Shown: in pieces, positions 35,358-45,080 of the stretch
Numbering within the stretch: the first letter of the stretch is position 1
Layout of the letters: every line of letters starts with the position of its first letter
Assembly: GCA_907163375.1 (NCBI GenBank)
Contig: CAJQUW010007783.1
Span: forward strand, 186,001 to 250,000
Direction: 5' to 3'
Length of the DNA stretch: 64,000 nucleotides
DNA from: Prostheceraeus crozeri
Taxonomy: Eukaryota; Platyhelminthes; Polycladida; Euryleptidae
Translations under genes and position numbers: made by a program
The notes under the pieces: generated by a model
Seen by the model: only the letters and a program-made list of their open reading frames with translations
The model's database searches: none
What the model was told of the DNA's origin: nothing

Positions 35358-37578
35358 GTAAGTTAACATTTTATCATTCATTTGCAAGTTTCATCCACTT
35401 CGATACATATATAGATCGGCACATTTTGTCTTGTAGTTTCTTGGCTTGTCTCTAGTTGGGAATGAAAAAATTGGGTATTCAACTCATTGTGCTATTAACA
35501 CACAATGGGGTGCAATGCATAGAAATATCAAAGCTGGAAAATGTTTTCAAACAGACTGGATTTCTTGCAAAGTCAAGAAGTGTCGTGAAATTGCAGTCAT
35601 GAAATTGTATTAGTGAAAAAGAATAAGTGATCATTAGGATAATTCATTCAATGAGATTTCTATGTGCGTAAAATTCAAGCATCATTATTTCAACATCCAT
35701 AAACAAGATATTTTGAATTCAAAGTCATTTTCTGTCTACTTGAATTTCATTCTTTAAGCGCATGCGAATAGCATTTACCTCAGCTCAACGATGAATTCAG
35801 TGACAAGTCAGTTACCCTTATCTGCCGGACACATAAATAGAATATTTGAATTATTTAAAAGAATATCATATCTCAGACATAATAAGACGTTGAGTAAATA
35901 AACACTTGGAACTGACTTTGTCAAATATGTCTAGGTCAAGTATATTGCTGAGAATGTTGGCTGTCTGGGGATAAAATCATATAATCGCATCATCGCTTGA
36001 AAGACAACAACTTTTGGTTACAAAACTGAAGTATATCGAATTCTTCCTGTCGACAGGTTGAACAAAATTAAAAAGACACGACAATGAAAATCTGGTGATT
36101 TTGAAAGAGCAGTCTGTAAATGGAAAGTGTACATCGAGAACTTTGACATCTGTTGCAGATTTAGTCAAATTCATTGATTTGAAAATATAGAAAAATGCCG
36201 CAGTGAATGCATATATTTATTGTTTGTTACGCATGACGTACTCTCATCGGAGAACAGCATAACGTGGGCGAACGTTGGGTTATACTGTACACTACTTTAT
36301 CAAACTAGCTTCACCAATACGAATGTATTGGTATGGAGTAGAATGGAGAACGGTAGCTCGGACGGTATGTGAACATGTGGGGAAATTTCAGAAGCTGGTC
36401 TCCCTTTGAGGTGTTGTTTTGTGCGAGTGAAAATATGGCACCGAGTTTCACGATGTAGCATTCAGTACAATGCTCACAGCGTATTTGTAAATGAGAGAGG
36501 ATTACTGGTTGAAAGGGATTTTATTTTTATAATGACAAAGATGCTAGGTTTTGTAAGTGTTACACGCTAATTTTGTATCAGACTTTTGCAATATTCAGTC
36601 GACGTTTTGAACTTTTTTCGCAATTTTTTGTGTGACTCACTCATGTAAGGTAATTGCCAGTATATAGATACTTTCACTTCTTCATGGTCATCATGATTGT
36701 TAAATTTAACTGTGAAAATCGACAATTATTATCATTATAAGAAAAAACTGCGGTTATCTGTGGCCACGCTTGTTCTATAAGCAGAATACACCAAGAATGT
36801 GAAGTACAGCAACGGGACATGCGTTATAAAGGAAGTTAGCATTAATCATTGAGAGACAATAGAATCATAGATATAAAAATATGCGTCTTGTTGTGACTTC
36901 TTTTATAACGCATGTCCCGTTGCTGTATTTCACATTCTTGGTGTAATCTGCTTAGAGAACAAGTGTGGCCACAGATAACGAAGTTTTTTCTTATTACGAT
37001 TTATCTTTGGTATTGCACCAATCAAAGGAATAATTATTATCATTGTTTGTGAATGAACTATACCCGATATATAACCAACGTTTCTTGCTTTTTTGCAACT
37101 CTTGGTCACCTGTCTTGCTTGTACATGTGGAGAGTCTAGGCTAGCGCTCAGGATTCGATTGTTATGAAAGTTTCAAGTGGACTGTTGTCAAACCTGAGTG
37201 ATAGGTTTGTACCAGTCCATGGGACCAACTAGACAGCTAAGCAAGTGGAAAACATGATGGCGTGCGTAAGTTTGGACTTAATTTGTGTCATATCTCTGTT
37301 GACTTCACAAACTGAGCAACAGTTGTTAATTGAAAGTTTGGTATCTACATACAACCTGATAAAGCTATGCCTTTTCATTTACATGCAGTAACTGAGGCGG
37401 CCGCATCCGTCGAAAACATTATATTCAAACTTGAAAAGATCGTCTTTTGGTGTGTCAAAGAAGAATCTTGTTTCCTATTTTTTTAAAAAAACAAAGGTAG
37501 CAGTGTAAAATCAATCCAATGTTTTGATGCCCTTCCACAGTGAAGATTTCATTCATTCACAATTGTCTTCTGTTTTAG
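35358..37578. other. sidekick intron (2.2 kb)
   Basis: Contains the foldback at 36738-36994; nothing recognised in the rest. Confidence 0.8.
36738..36994. repeat. foldback element, 99-bp arms
   Basis: Arms 36738-36836 and 36896-36994 are inverted copies with about nine differences, sharing CAGCAACGGGACATGCGTTA and ACACCAAGAATGTGAA. The spacer is 59 bp. No coding content; a MITE or snap-back duplication. Confidence 0.85.
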
Positions 37579-37823
37579 CTTCTGGAGAAAACTGGACTGT
37601 GATATTCACAAAGAGCGCCCCTGCGGCTGACCGCCTAGAAGTAACGGGTCTCCTTCCATACACTAGATATCGCCTTCGCATCATTGCCGAGAACATCAAA
37701 GGACGAAGTCCACCTTCAGTGCCATCAAGTTGGTTTCAAACTGCGGAGGCACCGCCAGGGAAGGCGCCTGAAGGTCTTATTACGCGTGTGACGTCCGCCA
37801 CATCCATCAGCGTGCGATGGCGG
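37579..37823 (+). CDS. sdk: sidekick exon: second half of FN3-5, start of FN3-6
   Basis: The acceptor is tcttctgttttag; T|CT restores Ser. The peptide begins SGENWTVIFTKSAP, continues with LEVTGLLPYTRYRLRIIAEN and IKGRSPPSVPS, and starts the next domain at EAPPGKAPEGLITRVTSATS, ending SISVRWR. The donor is CGG|GTGAGT, phase 0. Splitting a domain after its strand B is a recurring pattern in this gene (also FN3-3 and FN3-10). Confidence 0.92.
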
Positions 37824-37965
37824 GTGAGTATAGACTTCCTGCTCTTACAAGTTCGCTGAAATTCCTGTATGTCTTCAACTATAATTTCATGGAATGCTGA
37901 CAGCTTGCAACCTATTCCTGTAATATAGAGCAATGCTACGTTAAATGAATATCCTTCCATCACTG

Positions 37966-38352
37966 TCTTAATGGCAAAGTGGCTAAGTGCTTGTATATGA
38001 GAGGAACAGATTCTTTCTTCGGATACTTTTCAATTTATGAAAAATTCCACTAATATTTCGCCTTCCAGCGTTATCAAAGAAGAAAATAAAACTGACAAAC
38101 TGGACAGATGTGAATCAAACTGCCCTTTCATTGATATTTGGCCACTTTGTCAGTTGTGTTCTCTACTTTGATAAGCCGTAGGGCGAAATATTGGTGAAAT
38201 TTTTCTAAAAATGTGACAAATCTCCGAAGAAAGAATATTTTCCTCTGAGAAACTGCTGTCCTGTATGTGTGGACCTTCAATCATGTTAACTGCTTGGCCT
38301 TTCGATGAATTATGGTCTAACCCTGAAAGTGTCATTAGAAGTCGGCAGGAAG
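37966..38352 (+). mobile_element. SINE-A interrupted by a 293-bp insert
   Basis: The SINE head (GGCAAAGTGGCTAAGTGCTTG) stops at 37993; it resumes at 38287 (TAACTGCTTGGCC) and runs through GAAAGTGTCATTAGAAGTCG GCAGG. TAAGTGCTTG/TAACTGCTTG at the two junctions (9 of 10 equal) is a probable target-site duplication. Confidence 0.65.
37994..38286. mobile_element. 293-bp insert with inverted hammerhead-like hairpins
   Basis: Two inverted segments face each other: minus strand 38041-38080 (TTGATAACGC..GGCGAAATATTAGTGG) and plus strand 38167-38204 (TTGATAAGCC..GGGCGAAATATTGGTG). Each has a hairpin closed just before GAAAUAU, like the fold at 42906-42955, but the first box is UUGAUAA, not CUGAUGA. 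No open frame. Possibly Penelope-related, on weak grounds. Confidence 0.4.
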
Positions 38353-38744
38353 TAAGACAGCTGAATTGAACAATTCTCTGTATAAATACATGTAATCTTG
38401 TGTAGTGATGTCATACTTTTGCTGCTGGCTGTCTGTTACTAAACTGATGTCGTGTTGAATTTTGACATTAAGAATTAATCGAAAGCAAAAGATTGCTGAC
38501 AACTTTTAAGGCAAAATTTAAAATTATTCACGCGATAAATGGGCTGAAATTTGTAGTATAACTTGCATTTAACAAGAGAAGAAATAACTTGACATATCAT
38601 ACAAAATAGGAAAAAAAAGACAAGCACATGGAAAATTAAGAGCGAAAACAGCCAGCCATTGATAAACTTAAGCCATTGCCTCTGATTATCGCGACACTGA
38701 TGCGCTGCGGTAACCAATAATGTTCACGTCCGTCGTCAGTTGCT

Positions 38745-39432
38745 TCACTCATAGATGGCCAAGTGACTCAAGAAAGGTCTTTGTTGATTCCCCGTACCCT
38801 CCAGTAGTCTCAATAGCAATGGGTTGGAACAGATATTGAGGTACGAGGTCACGATGCTTCAAACGCTTGCGATCTTCAGCTGCAGCAGAGGCGGTTCCCG
38901 AATTGATAGCAGAATCAACTAGATTGGGAAGCAGCATAAGTGTCGGTACAGGTGAAATCCCACAACAGGTGCTTGCCATTTTTGAATGGGAAGGTGGTGA
39001 GACCGTCAGGTCGCCTGCCGTCATGGTTGCTTAATCCAATCGGTTCAAGGACTGTTGGAATGCCTGCAGTTTGGAAACCACGTCGAATTACGTCATTTAC
39101 AGCAGCATGACGTGAGGCACGTCCGGAATTAAAGCGACAGGATAATGGATGGAGACCGAGACTGTCAATTTCTCCCCCACAGCGACATTTATGAGGAGCA
39201 CAGACACTGGAACCAATACGCTGAGCGACTGCTATTCTAAAATCATTAGCATCCAAAGGTTTAAGGACAAGGTAAGGCATTTAACCAAGATCCTGATTCA
39301 GGACAAGACGCAGCCAGTAAGCGACCTTTCGAAATTTGGTTAGATTCCTTCATCAAAGATTGAAGGCGCTGTTCTTGCAAACACTTTCTCCCACGAACTC
39401 TGTTGTCCAAAAACTTGCATTTTGATTATCGC
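38745..39432 (-). mobile_element. LINE C-terminal part with RLE-type endonuclease motif
   Basis: On the minus strand: QVFGQQSSWEKVFARTAPSI, then GRLLAASCPESGSWLNALPC, AQRIGSSVCAPHKCRCGGEI, DSLGLHPLSCRFNSGRASRH, EPIGLSNHDGRRPDGLTTFP and LLWDFTCTDTYAASQSS, then RKRLKHRDLVPQYLFQPIAI ETTGG. The CxCG..HxLxC finger followed by RRPDG..WDxTCxDT is the zinc-finger plus PD-(D/E)xK-like layout of R2/R4/NeSL-type LINEs. At least three frame changes (near 39365, 39285 and 38950). The reverse-transcriptase core is missing. Confidence 0.8.
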
Positions 39433-40151
39433 AAATTTGATAAGTTTAATACTTGAGTGTCTTCATAAAATTTTTGCAATCATGTTGACTTATTTGATGT
39501 CACTAGTTCAGTTTCGGCCTGATTTGTGTTCATGTCTTCTCTGTATCTCTTTGAGAACTTAGATATCTTTTCTTATTCGAGTAACGATAGAGTATGTAAA
39601 AGCTTATTGAATTAACTCTTAATAGGAGTTCGCATTGATTTTTCCACGAATTACCGCAGTGGACATTCATCGGTTTAATTATTATGATTGCACACAGGCA
39701 CCTATTTACACACTGTCATCCTTCAAAATGTGTGTGAATCCGCCTCGATTAAAGGGGAACAATTTTGTGTCTGTCCCAATAGTTGCCCACTGACAGAATA
39801 CTGGGAAAATTGACAACAACGTTCGCTTTGCATTTTGAAGTGAAGAATTCGACCAGTTGTGAGAATACCTCTAAGGATAGAGCATTGAAAGAGATGTATT
39901 GCACAGTTTAGGTTCAATAGTTCTAACAATGATCAACAACGGCAGAAAATATCATATGAACGAATGATACAAGACTCACTCCTGATTTCAATTATCGTGA
40001 CCGTCGTCTTCCTGTCGAAAGCTTTCAACTCTGCTTTGCACAAGCAGCATGTTGGTGTAATGATTAGAAGAACACCTTAGTTGTTAGTTTAAATTGCAAA
40101 GTTTTTCTACCTTTCAATCTGACGCGGTTGAAGGTGGAAATTTGGGTTATA

Positions 40152-40805
40152 CAGTTCACTCCGGATAAGCGGGACGGTTTCGGAGCGAGATTTCTCTCCC
40201 GCTAAGCGGAGTGGCAAGTTTCCAGCTTATTTTAACCTAGATAATTATTATGTACGCTAAAGTTTCGTTGTTCTATTAATAGCCTACAGGTTCCAATACT
40301 ATTCCGATTCTGATTTGAATGTCTAGAGTAGAACGGCATCTGTGTTTATAGCATTATTTATGAAAATGAAAAAGAATTTACTGCATGCATTTGATATGAA
40401 GAGTTGTATAAGCACGGAACAATGGTTATAGCTTATTGGCTAACAGTGGGATATCAAACATCTATGGAAGAAAGGAATATGGTATCAACCGCTTTTTGCC
40501 TGTCGCTACTCGGGAGATTTCAGCCGAACTCTGATGAGTTTACCCTACTCCTCAAGAGAGAGAGAGAGAGAGAGAGTTGGCTCGTTGACACTCCGTGCTG
40601 TGAACTGGTTTATGAACAGCAGCTCCTTGTAAAAAAACACAGTTATCCACAAAAAAATAGCTAAGTGTCAAAAGTGCAAAAAATTCTCCCGCTTAAGCGG
40701 AGTGACTTCCGAAAACTTTCTTAAGTGAAGGGTATTGCATGCGTTAAAAACATTTCTTGAATTTTCTCCCGCTGCAGTGTAATTCCCGCTTATCGGAGTG
40801 CTTTG
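40152..40805. mobile_element. pogo-like MITE, 654 bp, TA-flanked
   Basis: Left end CAGTTCACTCCGGATAAGCG; right end reversed CAAAGCACTCCGATAAGCGG; TA flanks both (40150-40151, 40806-40807). Several internal copies of CTCCCGCT(T)AAGCGGAGTG occur near both ends. A GA microsatellite sits at about 40555-40576. No transposase recognised. Confidence 0.7.
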
Positions 40806-40844
40806 TATTAATAATGTTTTTAACAGCAGCACGGTTTTTTCAAT

Positions 40845-42085
40845 TTTTTCAATCTCATTGCTGCCTGTACTTGCAAAAATTATCGAAAAAGTCGTGTTAA
40901 GGAGGAGTGCTTCAGATCTATGATCCATAAACTAGATTCTAACCAATTTGCCTTTATTCCAAGACAAGGTCAGGGAACAGTATCTGCTTTAACATATCTG
41001 GTTAATCGAATACTCTCCTTTCTGGATACCCCAGGTGCAGTCAGGCTATCAATGGTGGATTTTACCAAGACTTTTGACAAATTGCCTCATAATGTAATTC
41101 TGAACTCCTTGATTTCGCTTAATGCTCCAAGAGAATTGATTATTTGGCTGCAATCGTACCTCACGGATCGGTGGCAAAGAGTCAAGGTTGGGGGTCAACA
41201 TTCTCAGTGGTATCCGGCAACAAGTGGTGTGCCACAAGGTGGTGTATTGTCCCCGCTTCTCTTTGCGATAGTGGTTGACAGCCTGCAAGCCATGTGTGAT
41301 AACACCTACATTTTGAAATATGCCGATGACATGTGTATTCTGCATTTCTTGAGAGGTACCAGTGACGATCGACTTTCCTTTGAATTCGATAATTTGATTC
41401 TTTGGTCTTCAAGAAATGGTCTCATGCTGAATGGTAAGCAAAACGAAGCTCATGACATTTCAAAACAAAGCGTCTCTATCTGTATCTCTCCGCTGATTCC
41501 AAATCCAATCATGAAATCGAAAAGTTGTGAAAAAGCAAAAAATTCTCGGCATTACTTTGGACGATAAAAAATGCTTGTGAGGACCACACATCGAAAGTGT
41601 CATGTGTCAAGTCAGGAGAAGACTCTACGTCCTCTACTCCTTGAAACAAATCACTGTATCTCAGCATATTTTATGGTCAGTTTATTGCGCCATAATTCGG
41701 TCAGTGGCAAGCTACGGATTTCCAGCGTGGTGTAATGTGAGCAAGTGCCATTTTCAAAGTCTTCTGGTTTTTGAAAAACGTGTCTCCAGGATATTTGGCA
41801 TCTATATGAAGACAGACCTTGCAGATTTTTGTAACTCGCTCGCCGTCAATCTGGCCAAGAAAGCACTCCATCCATATCACCCACTCAATCAAATCTACGA
41901 CTGTACGGCAACGCGCTATTCCTCACGACATGGGACCACTCATCGAAAAGTTAGAGCCAAGACTGAGCGTTTTAGATCTTCTTTTATTAAGTATACATAA
42001 ATTCGCTTCTTCTATTTTTTTCTCTGCATATGTTCATGCCACATCTGAATCATGTGTGATGTGCAATAAAGAAATATCTTATCTT
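40845..42085 (+). mobile_element. LINE reverse-transcriptase fragment
   Basis: The reverse transcriptase starts at SLLPVLAKIIEKVVLRR (about 40850), then shifts frame into MIHKLDSNQFAFIPRQGQGT. Catalytic blocks are MVDFTKTFDKLPHNVI, SGVPQGGVLSPLLFA and LKYADDMCILHF. Thumb blocks VRRRLYVLYSLKQITVSQHI and VASYGFPAWCNVSK follow in another frame from about 41590. At least four frame changes, so non-functional. It ends with AATAAAG and an ATCTT repeat at about 42065-42085. Clade not determined. The 5' part is missing and a pogo-like MITE ends 40 bp upstream. Confidence 0.88.
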
Positions 42086-42879
42086 ATCATCCATACTGTG
42101 TAAGGGAACGCGGCAGATATAGTGGCGGAAGTGATGCTTATGGACAGGTATTTGGCATGGTGCTACATATATTAAGTTTGAATCAGTCATCTGTTTTAGC
42201 CTTGTGAAGAAGCAAACAAATCGTCTCATGTATCGACTCCATTATTTAGATCTTCCTTTTTCCTTCAATATTAATTTCTTTCATGCAGGCAAATGGTTAA
42301 ATGAAAGTCAATGCTGTTCTCATCAAGTGCAATATTTCGGAAAAATGTAGTTGCGCTGACTTCACTGACGTCATATGCTTGAAAAATCATCACTTGAAAT
42401 TGAAATTAATGATTCGACAAGTACTTGGTCCACAATTACTTGTTAGTAACCTCAAATTGGCTTTTCAGGAGTGGTTAGACGAAGGCAAACATGGTTGCAA
42501 TTATCTGGTCAAATGTCATACCACAGTTTGCAAAGTCATTTTCTGATCCAAAACTTTGGACACAAAGTGATGAAGGGTTAGCTTTTACCATCATTTAGAA
42601 ACACAATTAGATTGCATAAAGACTTTGTTACACTTTGCTAATAGTGAACACATGCAGGAACTTACTAAGTGGGCAAAAAGAAATTTTTAATACCTTGCAG
42701 AGATCGGAAAAATAGTTGTGGGCCGCTTGCGGATTGCTGTGAATCCCTTCAAAATGCTCCGATCGCCACCATCCCTGCAAATTCGAAGAATTCAGATCAT
42801 TGCGCAAAAGTTTTCTCGATAATGTTGGTCCTTCCGATCATTATTTAAAACGGCAAAACGGCCTTCATTAAAATTCATA

Positions 42880-43260
42880 TTTCAAGGTGGGAAATTGAAG
42901 TAATGATGTTGCCAATATATTTCAACGACTAAATGTCGTTATCATCAGGGCACATATTATAAAAAGAAACTATTCAACAACATCAGCTCAAAATTTGAAA
43001 AGATGAAGATGCAAAAATAGATATTTGTAGCACTGGGATGTGTCTTTTGGAAATCATAGCTATGCGATTATACGGCAATAGCATGTGGGTGCTTCTAAAA
43101 CTAAACAAATAAAAAGATATAGGATCGGATTTACCGCCGATCACGGCCGTGAAACAGATAGAACCGGGTCACATGGATACAATTGCAAAAAACATATGAT
43201 AGTTTGTATTGGCGTATAAAAGAAAGAACAACATTATTACTTCAATTTCCCACCTTGAAA
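42880..43260. mobile_element. foldback element with 32-bp inverted ends
   Basis: Left TTTCAAGGTGGGAAATTGAA (42880-42911) and right complement (43229-43260) match over 32 bp with one difference. 381 bp, no open frame. The hammerhead-like fold lies just inside the left arm. The host T1 sequence resumes after it. Confidence 0.75.
42906..42955 (-). ncRNA. hammerhead-ribozyme-like fold (type I, minimal helix III)
   Basis: The minus strand reads AUGUGCC-CUGAUGA-U-AACGAC-AUUUA-GUCGUU-GAAA-UAUAUU-GGCAACAU. Helix I: GCC/GGC plus U-A, one bulged A, then AUG/CAU. Helix II: six perfect pairs with a five-base loop. Helix III: two pairs (AU/AU) with a two-base loop, then U-U before the predicted cleavage site. 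All core bases are present. The one departure is an extra U between CUGAUGA and helix II. Very short helix III is known for hammerheads in Penelope-like elements. Confidence 0.5.
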
Positions 43261-43964
43261 CATTATTTAATAATTTAGCAGGCGCACAAAAAAACGTTCA
43301 CAAACATCTCTGTAGAACTTGACATCAACTGTGTATCTTTGCTGTGTGATCCGATTGATAACAGCCACAGAAACTTCGCACAATTTGGCGTGTTTAATGT
43401 TGAACTGGTTGCTCATTGTTCGATTGCTATGGTATTATGTCAACAGATTGTGCCATATCATTAGTTCTACATGTTCCAATACTTCCTTTCTAGTCAGACA
43501 GAGGAAGTGACGACTTGTCTAATTCCGTAGTTAGAATTGTTTTCTGATACATGACAAACTATATCCCTGGATAAACTACAGCACAATTAATTTCAATCAC
43601 TTGAAGTTTTTGATAATAAAATAAGTCGTAAAAAGCCGCTGTCGTAAAGATCCACGTAGGCGTTTTGGCCACCAGCTTCTCCGTCAACAAATAACAGCTT
43701 CTTTGTCCCTGAAACAGATTGACAATCATATCCTGTCGTTGTCTAAACCTTATCCGGTTGTTAGACATTCGATTCTCTCTCTTGATGGTAATTTGCGTGA
43801 CTCCACCTACTGCTTCTTGCAGACGACCTTTCAAGCCGTCTCTGTAGGCTGATTGCCATCTATCAATGATTATGTTACCCTTTGAGCATCAAAATGTGCA
43901 TTTCTACAAATGTATGACATTTAGGCTATCAGGAATTACGAAAATTATCTGTGATTAAAGCGTT

Positions 43965-44166
43965 GTGGGTGTCCGTGGCACAGTGGTTAAGTGCTTGGCC
44001 TAGCGATCTTGCGATCCAGAGGTCGAGTCCCGAAAGTGTCATTGGAAGTCGGCAGGAAGAGCATTCGGACTTAAAGATCACAAAGCTCCAGATTAAAGTC
44101 TGACTATGTCAGCACTGTGCAAGCCCCCACTATGGGGGAGTAGTGACGTTAAATCATCATTTTTTC
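43965..44166 (+). mobile_element. SINE-A copy, full length (type copy)
   Basis: A box TGGCACAGTGG (about 43976) and B box GGTCGAGTCCC (about 44021) at tRNA spacing; body GTCGGCAGGAAGAGCATTCG; tail CTGACTATGTCAGCACTGTG and GGGGGAGTAGTGACGTTAAA, ending in T-rich sequence. Confidence 0.9.
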
Positions 44167-44297
44167 TCAATGTAGGTATTTTGGATCCTATTTTCATATA
44201 ACTTCATCGTGTTCTATCTTGCCATTATTGTCACCTTGTTAACTGCAAATATGCATGGAATCTGACAGCTACTTCATTTGCCTTATTTCGTTTTTAG

Positions 44298-44832
44298 CCT
44301 CTTCAAAGTAACGCATGGAATGGTGTTGCTCTCGGATATCGTGTGTTCTATCGCCCATCAGGAATTACTGAGTACATTACCAAAGATGTTCCCGATTCCA
44401 ATGCCAACAGCCTCCTTCTCCTTGGCTTGCGCCCATTTTCCGAGTACCAAATCAAAGTCAGTGCATACAACAAACGTGGCTCAGGTCCTCTGAGCCCTGT
44501 TGTAAGTGACCGCACGTGGGAAGGTATCCCTAGTGAAGGACCCATCAATGTGATTGCAACCATGGTGACCTCGTCCAGTGCTGTGATCAGTTGGAAGTTG
44601 ATATCTAATGAGAGTGCGAATTCTCCACTCATTGGCTATCACATAGCCTTCCAAAATCTGTCAGAGACAAGAATTCAACAGCAAACTGCCATGGGGATGA
44701 TGAATGACTCGATTTTACTGACATCTCTGAAGGCGAATTCTATCTATGAAGTTCAAGTATCTGCTTACAACAGAATTGGTGATGGACCGAAATTACCGAA
44801 GCCTCCCTTAACTTTCCGAACAGACGGCAGCC
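44298..44832 (+). CDS. sdk: sidekick exon: rest of FN3-6 and FN3-7
   Basis: At 535 nt this is the longest exon. The acceptor is tatttcgtttttag, phase 0. It opens with PLQSNAWNGVALGYRVFYRP, has the corner YQIKVSAYNKRGSGPLSP, and the next domain starts at EGIPSEGPINVIATMV with SAVISW and SPLIGYHIAFQNLSE, closing with YEVQVSAYNRIGDGP and TFRTDGS. Two complete tyrosine corners are present. The donor is AGCC|GTAAGT, phase 1. N-glycosylation sites are NLS and NDS. A nearly full SINE-A ends about 130 bp upstream. Confidence 0.93.
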
Positions 44833-45000
44833 GTAAGTGACATTTATTTTCACAAGTTTTGAAACCGTGACAACTCGACTTCTGGAAAAGTACCAGTTGT
44901 AAAACATATTCATGTGTTGATAGAAATAAATGTGGATTAGCTACTTATCTTTAATGTATCTGCATTCATTTACATACATCTTAGACCGCTAGCCGGTTAG

Positions 45001-45080
45001 GTGGTCCCCGTGGCACGGTGGTTAAGTGCTTGACCTAGCGATCTTTTGATCCAGAGGTCGAGCCCCGAAGGTGTCATTGC
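45001..45080 (+). mobile_element. SINE-A head, truncated
   Basis: GTGGTCCCCGTGGCACGGTG through GGTCGAGCCCCGAAGGTGTC; the body and tail are missing. Confidence 0.8.

Larger units (their letters stand above)
42602..43529. mobile_element. T1-family TIR element with nested foldback
   Basis: Left end CACAATTAGAT, right end reversed TACGGAATTAGAC, with flanks TTTAGAAA and GTTAGAAT (six of eight equal). It shares CATAATGTTGGTCCTTCCGA-type interior with the other T1 copies, and 43340-43455 is inverted-identical in outline to 52690-52790. The 42880-43260 foldback interrupts it. Confidence 0.75.
37824..44297. other. sidekick intron (6.5 kb)
   Basis: Holds a split SINE-A with an insert, an RLE-type LINE fragment, a pogo-like element, a LINE reverse-transcriptase fragment, a T1 element with a nested foldback, and a SINE-A. 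Nothing recognised in 38353-38744, 39433-40151, 42086-42601 and 43538-43964. Confidence 0.7.
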
